DNA of 50,110 bases, taken from positions 1 to 50,110 of the forward strand of contig MFIU01000001.1 in NCBI GenBank assembly GCA_001778985.1, given 5' to 3'. Origin of the DNA: Candidatus Giovannonibacteria bacterium RIFOXYD1_FULL_48_21. Its GTDB lineage: Bacteria > Patescibacteriota > Minisyncoccia > JACPKW01 > UBA11713. Made by a program: the position numbers and the translations under genes. The notes under the pieces are model-generated. The model was not told the origin of the DNA and searched no databases. It saw only the letters and a list, made by a program, of their open reading frames with translations. Shown piece by piece: positions 25,920-35,286 of this stretch (within the stretch, counting starts at the first letter, position 1; each line of letters starts with the position of its first letter).

Positions 25920-28900
25920 TCAAGCAATATCGCAAAACCTTGCCAATTTCGGATACCGGCGGGCGTACCAGGTTTCCACCTCGCGGATGTCGTCTTTGTT
26001 CAGGCCGTACATTTCATACACCAATTTATCAATCTCTTTCTGCTCGCCCGACATATAATCGTAGCGCGGATTTTGTTTTTGTTTGGAGATGATTTGCGCG
26101 ACTAATTCTTGAATTCTTGAATTTTTAGAAATACAAAAAGAGATTTCTTTAATTGGATCCTCGGAAACATTTACCGAGTGGTTAATTCCAATTTTAAAAA
26201 GATATTTAACCAACTTTGAACAAATCTCTCCAAGTGTTTGCTCTGTATCAAATCCAGTGAAAATACCCGAACCTGCGACATTATATGGGCCGGGATTATT
26301 TATTCTAAAAGTTGGAGCATACATTCCTGTATGCGACAAGGTTATACCCTCCAAAAAATAAGTTTCTGGATTTCTAATTACTGCGCCGCTTTCTCTGTCA
26401 TGTAATTTGTTAACTGCTTCATAACCCCAATCAATAAAGTATTCTAAGGGCTGCCAATAATTTGGCAGAAATCCGCTTTCCGCATCACTTTCTCCGCCCT
26501 TATCATGCGGCGCGATGTATCTGCCGCTAAACCATAAATCCGGGTCAAACGGCTTTTCTGTTTTTGATTTGTGTAGGCCTTTTTCAATTACCTTCAGGCG
26601 CAATTTTTCGTCTCCGGAAATTTTTTTCAAGTCATCTTCGGTAAGCAAAAATTCCGTATAATCGCCGATACTGCGGTAACTGCCCCGCGCTTCGGGATTT
26701 TGAAAAAGATACGCTTGATTATCACCAGTTTGCAATCCAACTTTTACATCAGCGATATCGCCAAACCGCGCTACTTCAACAATTTTGCCGTTAAACTCAA
26801 TCTGTCTAACCTTCACTTTTTTCTTTTCAATTTCCCCAACCTCTTTTTCCGCTGTTTTTGCGCTTGTGTCATTCATTAAGGCGAACAATTTCGGACTGCC
26901 GACAAAAAATGGAATGTTGGAATTTGTTTCAATTAAACCCTGCTTGTAGCGGTAAACCGCTTTTTTGGGGGTTGAAACTTCTTGCTTGCCCGCCGAAGCT
27001 TTAGCGAAGGCAGGCGGTTCATCCAAAGAATAAAGATATTCGTCCAACTCGTTAGTGTTTTTCTCGGCGCGGGTAAAATCGCAGGCGACAAGCTCATTTT
27101 CTTCGCGCTTTTTTGCATTTTCAAAAATTATTCTTTCGCCTTGTTTGCCGCTCGCCCGGCCGCGCTCGGATTTCTCCGCGATCAAAATGCTTGTATTGAC
27201 CGTCGCCCCGAAAAGCCACGGCGGCATCATAATAAGATGGAAAACTTTTGCATTGTCCAGCATAAAACGGCGCAAGGGTTTGTGGGTTTTAATGGTCTGC
27301 CAAGTGTCGGAGGTGATAAAACTCAAAATCCCGCCAACTTTAAGCAAATCTTGAAATACCATTGCCATAAAAACCCCGTAGGAATCCTTTGAGCCGAGGC
27401 CGTAGCGTTCCTTTCCCTTTTCCATTGATTCGTTTTTTACGCCGTAAGGTGGGTTGCCAAGCACAATGTCAAAACCGCCGCGGTCGTGGTCGGCAAAATA
27501 TTCCACTAAATCAATAAGCCACACGAACGAGAGTTTATCGTGATGGGCATCATATTTCTTGACCACAAGCTGTCCTTTAATCTGTTTAATAAGCGACGCC
27601 CTTCCAACGGCTTCCATATTTTGCATGCTTTTCTTAACATTAATACTGGGTCCGAAACCTAATTCTGCCTGCGATACTTCTTGCGGTGCCTCGCGTTCTA
27701 AAATATCTATCGTCAATTCTAGGCGTTCCTTAGCTATATTTTGTCGCAATTTTTCTTTTTTACTTTCATTATCTGCGTAAAAATAATCTCCTTTGAGTAA
27801 ACGAATTCTTTCACGCTTTTGTTCTATCGCTGCGTCCGCACGGTATCCTCGCAAATCACGGAATGCCATAACTTGCTCGCCGACCAGATGGTCAATAATA
27901 CTATCGCCCCGAAACACTTTGTAAGTAAGATTTGGCAGGGTTGGAATTGGTTTGCCAACTTCTCTTTCATAATCAACCGCGAGCGAGAGCCAAAGCCGGA
28001 GTTCGCATAAATGCACCGCTTGACGCAAAATATCTACTCCGATCAGGTTTTTTTTGATGATTTCCTCTTTGAGCGTGTAGTTAAAATTTGTCCGAGTTGC
28101 TCCCGCTTCCCCGACTTTTAAGGACAGGAGTCGGCGTATGCCGACTAGAATCTGAAGCGACCCCAAGAGAAACGCGCCGGAACCAACGGCTGGGTCGCAA
28201 ATGGAAATCTCTTTTACTACATCTAAAAGCGCGCGACATTCTGTCTTTGATAGAGACAGTTTTTCGGCTTGCTTCTCGTCTGGAAAATCATCAACCGCAA
28301 GGTCAATAAGTTCTCTCGCATTGGCTATGTCAATACCGGCCTGCGCCGCAAGCCGCCGCGCAATTGCCTCGCGGCACATATAAAACACGGCGACGCGCGG
28401 GGTATAGTAGCTCCCGGTGGCGCGACGAAGTTCTTTTTCAAGTTCCGCCTCGCCTTTTTCCATCACTTTCTCCATACGCAAAACCAGCTCTTCAAAAATC
28501 CGTCCCAGCATTTCCGGATCAACAGCCACCTCGACAGAACTTGGCGAAGATTCTTCTATGGTGAAATTGAAACGATTGAAAAGATTCTCAAAAAGGCCCT
28601 GAAAAAAAGAATTTGGAATAGAAACCAGAAAAAGATACTTCGGCTCGGCTCCGAAAAGACCGCCGTTCAAAAACGGAATCTCGCCGAGTTCTTCGTATTT
28701 TTTACCGCGGGCAGGATTTGAAAGAAGGTCAAATAACGGATTTACGGCCTCCAGCCAATATGAGTTTTTGTCCTCAAAATACGGCTGAAATTTGTCATAC
28801 AGATAGTCCTTGTTGTTATCAAGCCAGCCCTTCTGTTCAATGAATTTAAGAAAGATGAGGCGGTTAAGAATGATTTGCGCGACGTCCAAAATTTTCTTTT

Positions 28901-29492
28901 TATCATAACTGTATTCTTTGTGACGCGCTTTTTTAATAATCTCCGCGAGTTCCAAAAACTTTTCGGCAAAAGTGCGGAAAAAATCCATTGTAACCGCTTC
29001 AACATCAAAAGCGGACTTCATTTTGTCAATCAGTGTTTGTGTTGTGTCAGAGGAGCCGACCCTTAAAAGCGCGAGGCGGTCCTGGGTTGTCCGGAGACGC
29101 TTTCGGTTAATTGGCGTTATGGAAAAACGCCGTAGTTCCAATCGGCTGCCGCTTGAACGCGCATTCACGAAATGCCAAAACTCTCCGTCTTCCGCGCAGA
29201 ACACAAATAATTTCGCGTCTCTCTCGTGTTTGGGAACTGCGTTGATGAAGTCTCTTTCTATCGCGCGCAGGGAAGCGTCTTTTTTCCAAATAGCATCGTT
29301 TGAATCAAGCTTGATTCTCGCTAAAATGACTTCAAATCCATCATGGCCTGCGACAATCTTTTTCTCTAATAACTTTTCTTCTGTTTCCGCCGGTAATGTT
29401 AATTCCAAACCGCCAGTTGCCGCCCGATAGCCAAGCTCTTCAATAACAATTTGCTTTAAATCTCTTTCTGTTTTTAATTCAGATAAATTCAT
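25920..29492 (-). CDS. Eco57I-like type IIG restriction-modification protein
   Basis: GSYYTPRVAVFYMCREA; CDPAVGSGAFLLGSLQIL; FDIVLGNPPYGV; C-terminal specificity region. Confidence 0.9.
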   Translation of the reverse strand: MNLSELKTERDLKQIVIEELGYRAATGGLELTLPAETEEKLLEKKIVAGHDGFEVILARIKLDSNDAIWKKDASLRAIERDFINAVPKHERDAKLFVFCAEDGEFWHFVNARSSGSRLELRRFSITPINRKRLRTTQDRLALLRVGSSDTTQTLIDKMKSAFDVEAVTMDFFRTFAEKFLELAEIIKKARHKEYSYDKKKILDVAQIILNRLIFLKFIEQKGWLDNNKDYLYDKFQPYFEDKNSYWLEAVNPLFDLLSNPARGKKYEELGEIPFLNGGLFGAEPKYLFLVSIPNSFFQGLFENLFNRFNFTIEESSPSSVEVAVDPEMLGRIFEELVLRMEKVMEKGEAELEKELRRATGSYYTPRVAVFYMCREAIARRLAAQAGIDIANARELIDLAVDDFPDEKQAEKLSLSKTECRALLDVVKEISICDPAVGSGAFLLGSLQILVGIRRLLSLKVGEAGATRTNFNYTLKEEIIKKNLIGVDILRQAVHLCELRLWLSLAVDYEREVGKPIPTLPNLTYKVFRGDSIIDHLVGEQVMAFRDLRGYRADAAIEQKRERIRLLKGDYFYADNESKKEKLRQNIAKERLELTIDILEREAPQEVSQAELGFGPSINVKKSMQNMEAVGRASLIKQIKGQLVVKKYDAHHDKLSFVWLIDLVEYFADHDRGGFDIVLGNPPYGVKNESMEKGKERYGLGSKDSYGVFMAMVFQDLLKVGGILSFITSDTWQTIKTHKPLRRFMLDNAKVFHLIMMPPWLFGATVNTSILIAEKSERGRASGKQGERIIFENAKKREENELVACDFTRAEKNTNELDEYLYSLDEPPAFAKASAGKQEVSTPKKAVYRYKQGLIETNSNIPFFVGSPKLFALMNDTSAKTAEKEVGEIEKKKVKVRQIEFNGKIVEVARFGDIADVKVGLQTGDNQAYLFQNPEARGSYRSIGDYTEFLLTEDDLKKISGDEKLRLKVIEKGLHKSKTEKPFDPDLWFSGRYIAPHDKGGESDAESGFLPNYWQPLEYFIDWGYEAVNKLHDRESGAVIRNPETYFLEGITLSHTGMYAPTFRINNPGPYNVAGSGIFTGFDTEQTLGEICSKLVKYLFKIGINHSVNVSEDPIKEISFCISKNSRIQELVAQIISKQKQNPRYDYMSGEQKEIDKLVYEMYGLNKDDIREVETWYARRYPKLARFCDIA
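26986..27016. repeat. Palindromic hairpin repeat in frame in the R-M gene (PAFAKASAGKQ)
   Basis: TTGCCCGCCGAAGCTTTAGCGAAGGCAGGCG. Confidence 0.75.
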
Positions 29493-29523
29493 AATGCTTG
29501 TGCCTCTTTAGCGTTTGCCATAA

Positions 29524-29643
29524 TTATTTTAGTAAATCAGAAATACGCACATCAAAGATCCGCGTGTCTTTAATAAGCACTCTAAACCTATCCAGCAGGG
29601 TCTGGTTCTTTTCGTTTGTAATAAAAGTTAAGTCTGAGCTCAT
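29524..29643 (-). pseudogene. Truncated N-terminus of a PLD-type helicase
   Basis: 39 aa: MSSDLTFITNEKNQTLLDRFRVLIKDTRIFDVRISDLLK*; ATGA overlap with HTH gene. Confidence 0.5.
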
Positions 29644-29834
29644 TTTTTATGTATTATTTTTAATATATCGTCTTTTTTATAGCGTCTATCTTTTCTGGTA
29701 CCAAATCGAATCGCCCTAAGTATTCCTTTATTATCCCAGTTTCTTAAGGTGTTCGGATGGCAATTAAGAAGGCGGCAAGCCTGCTTCAAAGTGAGGATGT
29801 CCGGTAACTTGTCTTGCTTGAAAGCTCGCGTCAT
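29640..29834 (-). CDS. Small MerR/excisionase-type HTH DNA-binding protein
   Basis: LTLKQACRLLNCHPNTLRNWDNKGILRAIRFGTRKDRRYKKDDIL. Confidence 0.8.
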   Translation of the reverse strand: MTRAFKQDKLPDILTLKQACRLLNCHPNTLRNWDNKGILRAIRFGTRKDRRYKKDDILKIIHKK

Positions 29835-29913
29835 AAATTACCATAAGTTTACATCTACAGAAACGCCAAGTAAAGCAAAAACAGAAGCTCTCGCCTCTGT
29901 TTGTGCACGATGG

Positions 29914-29986
29914 GGTGCCTATCGGGATTTGAACCCGAACCGAGAGTTCCACAAACTCTAGTGCTGACCATTACACTATAGGCACC
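29914..29986 (-). tRNA. tRNA-His(GTG), CCA encoded, G-1 present
   Basis: AGAGT-TTGTGGA-ACTCT; GTGCCTA/TAGGCAC; C73-CCA. Confidence 0.93.
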
Positions 29987-30035
29987 ATATAAAAAATAAG
30001 AGTCAAAGCTCGAAAATCAAAACTTTGATTTGGCT

Positions 30036-30287
30036 TTATTCTTCTACCTTCGAGACCGAGGCCCCTTCTTTGGTTTTCTGCGAAATCTTGATGGCGACTT
30101 CCTGCCCCGCTTGAGCGGACATCACCGGCGCGTGCTCCACCTGCATGGACTCCACGATGTCGGTAAATTCGCTCTCGCCCTTCTTGATTTTAATCGCGTC
30201 CCCGGTCGCGAGCGAACCCGAAAGCCGCACCACCGCCACCCCGAGCTTGTCGTAATAATGGATGACTTTGCCGATTTCTTTCTCCAT
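30036..30287 (-). CDS. Translation factor-like beta-barrel small protein
   Basis: EIGKVIHYYDKLGVAVVRLSGSLATGDAIKIK...MQVEHAPVMSAQAGQEVAIKI. Confidence 0.7.
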   Translation of the reverse strand: MEKEIGKVIHYYDKLGVAVVRLSGSLATGDAIKIKKGESEFTDIVESMQVEHAPVMSAQAGQEVAIKISQKTKEGASVSKVEE

Positions 30288-30324
30288 ACTTTTATCCTAC
30301 ATCAGCCTAAAAAGAGGTCAAATG

Positions 30325-30409
30325 TGCGCGGGAGAGGACTTGCACCTCCACGTCCTTGCGGACACCAGCCCCTCAAGCTGGCCTGTCTTCTAAGTTTCAG
30401 CACCCGCGC
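30325..30409 (-). tRNA. tRNA-Leu(GAG) with atypical D- and T-loops
   Basis: CCAGC-TTGAGGG-GCTGG; GCGCGGG/CCCGCGC; T-loop TGCAAGT. Confidence 0.85.
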
Positions 30410-30413
30410 GTGT

Positions 30414-30818
30414 TTATTGCGGAGCCGCGACAGTCGTCTGACGCGTCTTTCGTCTGATTTCGCGGGCCGCCTTCTCCCTGATGTAGTATAGTTTCGCCCT
30501 CCGGACGTGGCCGCGTTTCAAAATTTCAATTTTTTCAATCGCTGGAGAGTACAGAGGGAAAATCCGCTCCACGCCGATTCCTTCGGAAATTTTTCGAACG
30601 GTAAAAGTCGCGCCCGGCTCCGTGCCGTGTTTTCGCGCGAGTACCAGTCCCTCAAAAGCCTGCGAGCGCAGCTTGTCCGCCTCGGCTCCGCCTTTGCGAG
30701 ACGGGTCGCCTTCTTTAATTTTCTGCCAAACCCGAACCGCGTCCCCTGCCCGAAAATCCAGCTTCTTCCTCGCCTCAATATCCACCGGAGAAAATTTGGT
30801 GTCCAAAACCGAAGTCAT
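30414..30818 (-). CDS. rplS: 50S ribosomal protein L19
   Basis: [16 protein letters not shown]...[66 protein letters not shown]. Confidence 0.95.
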   Translation of the reverse strand: MTSVLDTKFSPVDIEARKKLDFRAGDAVRVWQKIKEGDPSRKGGAEADKLRSQAFEGLVLARKHGTEPGATFTVRKISEGIGVERIFPLYSPAIEKIEILKRGHVRRAKLYYIREKAAREIRRKTRQTTVAAPQ

Positions 30819-31474
30819 AACCTTTCTTTTGTAACATTTTCCAAAACATTTTTCAAGTCGCGAGGAAGTTCGGCTTCTAAACGAATCCGAGTCCCAGAGG
30901 GCAGTGTTAATTCCAGCGAAAAAGCGTGCAAAAACTGCCGCGCGAGGCCGGCGGGACAAAGAAACGTTTTTCTCCCGGAATAAAGCTTGTCACAAGCCAC
31001 GGGATGACCGATGGCGGCGAAATGCGAACGAATCTGGTGGGTGCGCCCGGTTTTAGGAAAGGCCTCAACGAGCGTAAACCCGTCCAGACGTTTCAGAACC
31101 ACGTATTCCGTGGCGGCTTCTCTTATTGTCCCCCTTCGCTCTCCGATGGCCACTCGCTTCAATGGCGTTTTTTTAGAGCGGCCGATGGCAAGTTCTATTT
31201 TCCCCTCTCGCTCTTTTATATTCCCTACCACCAAAGCCAAATATGATTTTTTAATCTCGCGGTTTTTGAAAAGTCCGCGCAGATACTCCTGCGCTTTTTC
31301 GTTTTTCGCAAACAAAATAATTCCGGAAGTGTCTTTGTCGAGCCTATGCACCACAAAAAGTTCCGGTCTATCTTCCAACGCCCAGTCAAAATTAACTCCC
31401 GCGGGCTTCGCGAGCGCAAGAATATCCGCGTCTTCGTAGATTATTTTTAAATCATTCAAGATACGCGTTATCAA
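30815..31474 (-). CDS. RluA-family pseudouridine synthase
   Basis: [45 protein letters not shown]. Confidence 0.93.
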   Translation of the reverse strand: MITRILNDLKIIYEDADILALAKPAGVNFDWALEDRPELFVVHRLDKDTSGIILFAKNEKAQEYLRGLFKNREIKKSYLALVVGNIKEREGKIELAIGRSKKTPLKRVAIGERRGTIREAATEYVVLKRLDGFTLVEAFPKTGRTHQIRSHFAAIGHPVACDKLYSGRKTFLCPAGLARQFLHAFSLELTLPSGTRIRLEAELPRDLKNVLENVTKERL

Positions 31475-31721
31475 CCCAGCACCAAATCCAAGTTAAAGGC
31501 GTGCCGGCGGGGAGAGGAACAATAATTGGATGGCCTGTTTTCTCGTAATGCTCGCGGTTATGGGCTTGGTGCGACTCGCAGCAAAAAACTCCTCCGCAGG
31601 AAGTGCAAAGTCGGAGATTCTCCCGCTCGCCGCAGACTCCGCAGGCTTTTTTCTCGGTCTGGGTTATTTTTATCTCCGAAAGATGCGGGCAATTTTCTTT
31701 TTTTATTTTTTGCGATGACAT
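31452..31721 (-). CDS. UBP-type zinc finger protein
   Basis: CGVCGERENLRLCTSCGGVFCCESHQAHNREHYEKTGHPIIVPL. Confidence 0.85.
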   Translation of the reverse strand: MSSQKIKKENCPHLSEIKITQTEKKACGVCGERENLRLCTSCGGVFCCESHQAHNREHYEKTGHPIIVPLPAGTPLTWIWCWVDNAYLE

Positions 31722-31734
31722 TGAATTTAAGATG

Positions 31735-31806
31735 TGCGCGGTAGAAGGATCGAACTTCTGGCCTCGTCGATGTCAACGACGCGCTCTACCACTGAGCTAA
31801 CCGCGC
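31735..31806 (-). tRNA. tRNA-Val(GAC)
   Basis: CGTCG-TTGACAT-CGACG; GCGCGGT/ACCGCGC. Confidence 0.93.
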
Positions 31807-31826
31807 AGAAAATTAAAAAAGTTTAC

Positions 31827-32036
31827 TCACGAGAGAACAATAGGGGTCTTCCCACGCTGGATCCCAAGCAAAGAATGGAATGGTATGTTATCAATTTTGG
31901 TGGCCATTATGAAATCATTCTCCGAAAGGCCGCTGATGGCGTGGGCGGTCAAGTCAATCCGTACCTTATTATAGGATATCAGAATGTCGGGGTGGTGGCC
32001 TTCTTCCTCGGCAAGCACAGCGATATTGAATAAAAA
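31827..32036 (-). pseudogene. N-terminally truncated pterin-4a-carbinolamine dehydratase
   Basis: FNIAVLAEEEGHHPDILISYNKVRIDLTAHAISGLSENDFIMATKID; in-frame TAG just upstream. Confidence 0.6.
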
Positions 32037-32065
32037 GAAAATATCCTATATTATAATGTAATTCT

Positions 32066-32140
32066 GGCCCTATCGTCTAGCCTGGTCTAGGACACAAGCT
32101 TTTCAAGCTTGGTACCCGGGTTCAAATCCCGGTGGGGCCG
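32066..32140 (+). tRNA. tRNA-Glu(TTC)
   Basis: CAAGC-TTTTCAA-GCTTG; T-arm CCGGG-TTCAAAT-CCCGG; acceptor GGCCCTA/TGGGGCC (one mismatch/wobble). Confidence 0.9.
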
Positions 32141-32143
32141 CAG

Positions 32144-33141
32144 ATGAAAATCCTAGCCATTGAAACTTCCTGCGATGAAACCGCGATTGCCGTGCTCGAA
32201 GCCCGCGAAACTAAAAGCGGAGTCGATTTCAAAATTCTCTCAAATCAAATCGCTTCGCAGATAAAAATCCACGCGCCTTATGGCGGAGTGGTGCCAAATT
32301 TAGCCAAGCGGGAACATAGAAAAAAACTGCCTATTTTATTGAAGCGCATCCGATTCAAACCTGACGCAATTGCGGTTACTTGCGGCCCGGGGCTCGAACC
32401 CGCCTTATGGGAAGGAATCGAGTTCGCTAAAGCGCTTTCAAAAAAATGGCGGGTGCCGCTCGTTCCGGTAAATCATCTGGAAGGACACATATATTCCGCA
32501 TCTATGCGGAATGACAAATTTCTAATTTCTAATATCCAAATCTTTCCGCTTCTGACTCTCATTGTCTCCGGAGGGCACACGGAACTCGTGCTTTCCAAAA
32601 AGCATCTGGATTATAAAATCTTGGGCGAGACCTTGGATGATGCAGCCGGGGAAGCTTTTGATAAAGTCGCGAGGATGCTTGGGCTTGGATATCCGGAGGT
32701 CCGGAAATTTCGAAACTCGCGAAAAAAGGAAACCCTGACGCCATAAATTTCCCGCGGCCAATGCTCCATTCCAAAGATTTAAATTTTTCTTTTTCGGGAC
32801 TCAAAACCGCTGTTTTATACTTTCTGCGTGATAATCAAAAAATTTCAAAAGCCGACGTAGGTGCCTCTTTCGAGCAAGCCGTGGTGGACGTTTTGGTAAA
32901 AAAAACTCTGGAGGCAGTTAAAATTTACAAACCGAAAACCGTGGCTTTGGGCGGCGGTGTCGCGGCCAATTCCCGACTTCGTCAAGAATTTTCTAAAAGA
33001 TTAAACGTTCTGCTGCCTGAAAAAAAATTCACCGGCGACAACGCCGCCATGATTGCGGTCGCCGGGTATTATCGCTGGAAAGCCAGAAAATTCGTCAAAA
33101 ATCATGAAAATCTACGCGCCGTCGGCAATTTAAAGCTATAA
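32144..33141 (+). pseudogene. tsaD: tRNA N6-adenosine threonylcarbamoyltransferase TsaD, apparent -1 frameshift near 32692-32705
   Basis: [19 protein letters not shown]...[19 protein letters not shown] then frame change to [39 protein letters not shown]; either sequencing error or real. Confidence 0.88.
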
Positions 33142-33147
33142 TTAGAT

Positions 33148-35286
33148 ATGCCTTCTGATTTCGACAAACCATACGATCCGAAAGCGGTGGAGCCGGAGAT
33201 TTATGAGAAATGGGAGAAATCCGGTTTTTTTAACCCGGACAAACTTCCAAAGAAATGGACTAAAACCTTCACTATTATTATGCCGCCGCCGAACGCGAAC
33301 GGCGCTTTGCATATCGGACACGCGGTTTTCGTAACTTTAGAGGATATCATGACGCGCTTCGAACGGATGCGCGGCAAAAAAACCTTGTGGCTCCCTGGCG
33401 CGGACCATGCCGGTTTCGAAACTCAAGTGGTTTTTGACAAAAAACTTGAAAAAGAAGGCAGGAGCCGCTTCAAAATCCCGCGCGAAGAGCTCTACAAGGA
33501 AATGCTTTCTTTCACGCTTGAAAACAAAAAAATAATGGAAACACAGTTGCGAAAGCTGGGGGCGTCCTGCGACTGGTCTCGCGAAAAATTCACGCTTGAC
33601 CCTGAAATCATCACAACCGTCTATGACACTTTCAAAAAACTTTACGGCGACGGCTTGGTGTATCGCGAAAATAAAATCGTAAATTGGTGCACCAAACATC
33701 AAACCACCCTCTCGGACTTGGAGGTGAAATACGTGGAGCGAAAAGACCCGCTTTACTACATTCGATACGGGCCGGTAACGCTCGCCACGGTGCGGCTGGA
33801 AACGAAATTCGGCGATACGGCCGTGGCCGTTAATCCCAAAGACAAACGCTATAAAAATTTGGTCGGAAAAGAGATTGAAATTAAAACCCTTTTGGGACCG
33901 GCCAAAATAAAGGTGATCGCGGACGGAGCGGTGGACCAGAAATTCGGCACGGGCGCGGTCAAAGTGACGCCAGCGCATGACCCGAACGACTTTGAAATTT
34001 GGAAACGGCACAAAGACGAAATTCCCGGGCCCCGCGTAGTGATTGATCAATACGGCCGGATGGACCTGCGAGAGTTCTGGGACCGGCCCAATTCCAAAAA
34101 ATATCACGGGCTTAAAGTCATGGAAGCGAGAAAAATAATGGAAGAAGACATGCAAAAAGAAGGGCTGATGGTAAAAATTGACCCGGATTACGCCCACGCG
34201 GTCGCCACCTGCTACAAATGCGGGACAATTCTGGAGCCGAGAATTTTGCCGCAGTGGTTTGTCCGCATGACCGCGAAACCATCGCTTCGCGATTTGGCGG
34301 TTAGGGCTGTTAAAAAAGGGGAGGTCAAATTCATTCCAGCGAGAACGGAAAAAATTTTCATGCACTGGATGAAAAACCTCCGCGACTGGAACATCTCGCG
34401 CCAAATCGTCTGGGGCATTCGCATCCCCGCTTGGTATTGTGGATGCGCTGAAATAATAGTTTCCCCAGACCCCCCAGCCAAATGCCCCAAGTGCGGCTCA
34501 AAAAATCTTGTCCAAGACCCGGATGTTTTTGACACTTGGTTCTCTTCCGGCCAGTGGCCGTTCGCCACGCTCGGCTACCCCAACGGCAAAGATTTCAAAA
34601 CTTTCTATCCCACGGATGTGATGGAAACCGGGCACGACATCCTCTTTTTTTGGGTGGCAAGGATGATTATGCTCGGGCTTTATCGTACCGGCAAAATTCC
34701 TTTCCGAACGGTTTATCTCCACGGCCTCGTTCGCGACAAGGACCGCCAGAAAATGTCCAAATCCAAAGACAACGTTATCGACCCTTTGGGCGTGGCCGAG
34801 CTTTACGGGACGGACGCCCTGCGCCTCGCGCTCGTCATCGGGAACACGGCGGGAAACGACATTATCATCTCCGAAGAAAAAATCCGCGGGTACAGAAACT
34901 TCGCGAATAAAATCTGGAACGCCACTCGCTTTGTTTTACAAGAAATCAAGAAATCTCCGCCAAAGGCGGAAAAAAGTGATAAAATAAAACTAGGAAAGCT
35001 AAAACGCCTCGTGAAAGAAACCACTCGCGACCTTGAAAGCCATCGTTTTCACCACGCGGCCGAGCATTTGTATCATTTTTTCTGGCATTACTACGCGGAC
35101 AAGGTCATTGAGGAGATGAAGAAAAAACCGAATCCGCTCCTGCTTTTGGAATTTCATCGAACTCTGATAAAGCTCCTGCATCCTTTCCTGCCGCACATCA
35201 CCGAAAAAATCTGGGAGGAACTTCCTGGACCCGCTGGCGGAAAAAATAAAAAACTTCTGATGATAGAATCATGGCCCAAGCCTTAA
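33148..35286 (+). CDS. valS: Valyl-tRNA synthetase
   Basis: MPPPNANGALHIGHAVFVTLEDIMTRFERMRGKKTLWLPGADHAG; KMSKSKDNVIDP. Confidence 0.95.
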   Translation: MPSDFDKPYDPKAVEPEIYEKWEKSGFFNPDKLPKKWTKTFTIIMPPPNANGALHIGHAVFVTLEDIMTRFERMRGKKTLWLPGADHAGFETQVVFDKKLEKEGRSRFKIPREELYKEMLSFTLENKKIMETQLRKLGASCDWSREKFTLDPEIITTVYDTFKKLYGDGLVYRENKIVNWCTKHQTTLSDLEVKYVERKDPLYYIRYGPVTLATVRLETKFGDTAVAVNPKDKRYKNLVGKEIEIKTLLGPAKIKVIADGAVDQKFGTGAVKVTPAHDPNDFEIWKRHKDEIPGPRVVIDQYGRMDLREFWDRPNSKKYHGLKVMEARKIMEEDMQKEGLMVKIDPDYAHAVATCYKCGTILEPRILPQWFVRMTAKPSLRDLAVRAVKKGEVKFIPARTEKIFMHWMKNLRDWNISRQIVWGIRIPAWYCGCAEIIVSPDPPAKCPKCGSKNLVQDPDVFDTWFSSGQWPFATLGYPNGKDFKTFYPTDVMETGHDILFFWVARMIMLGLYRTGKIPFRTVYLHGLVRDKDRQKMSKSKDNVIDPLGVAELYGTDALRLALVIGNTAGNDIIISEEKIRGYRNFANKIWNATRFVLQEIKKSPPKAEKSDKIKLGKLKRLVKETTRDLESHRFHHAAEHLYHFFWHYYADKVIEEMKKKPNPLLLLEFHRTLIKLLHPFLPHITEKIWEELPGPAGGKNKKLLMIESWPKP

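Noticed and set aside
33337-34404. Long antisense ORF (355 aa) opposite valS
   Set aside because: It is a shadow of the GC-rich valS coding frame with no recognisable motif; other antisense ORFs over gyrA, pilB and the helicase are rejected likewise.
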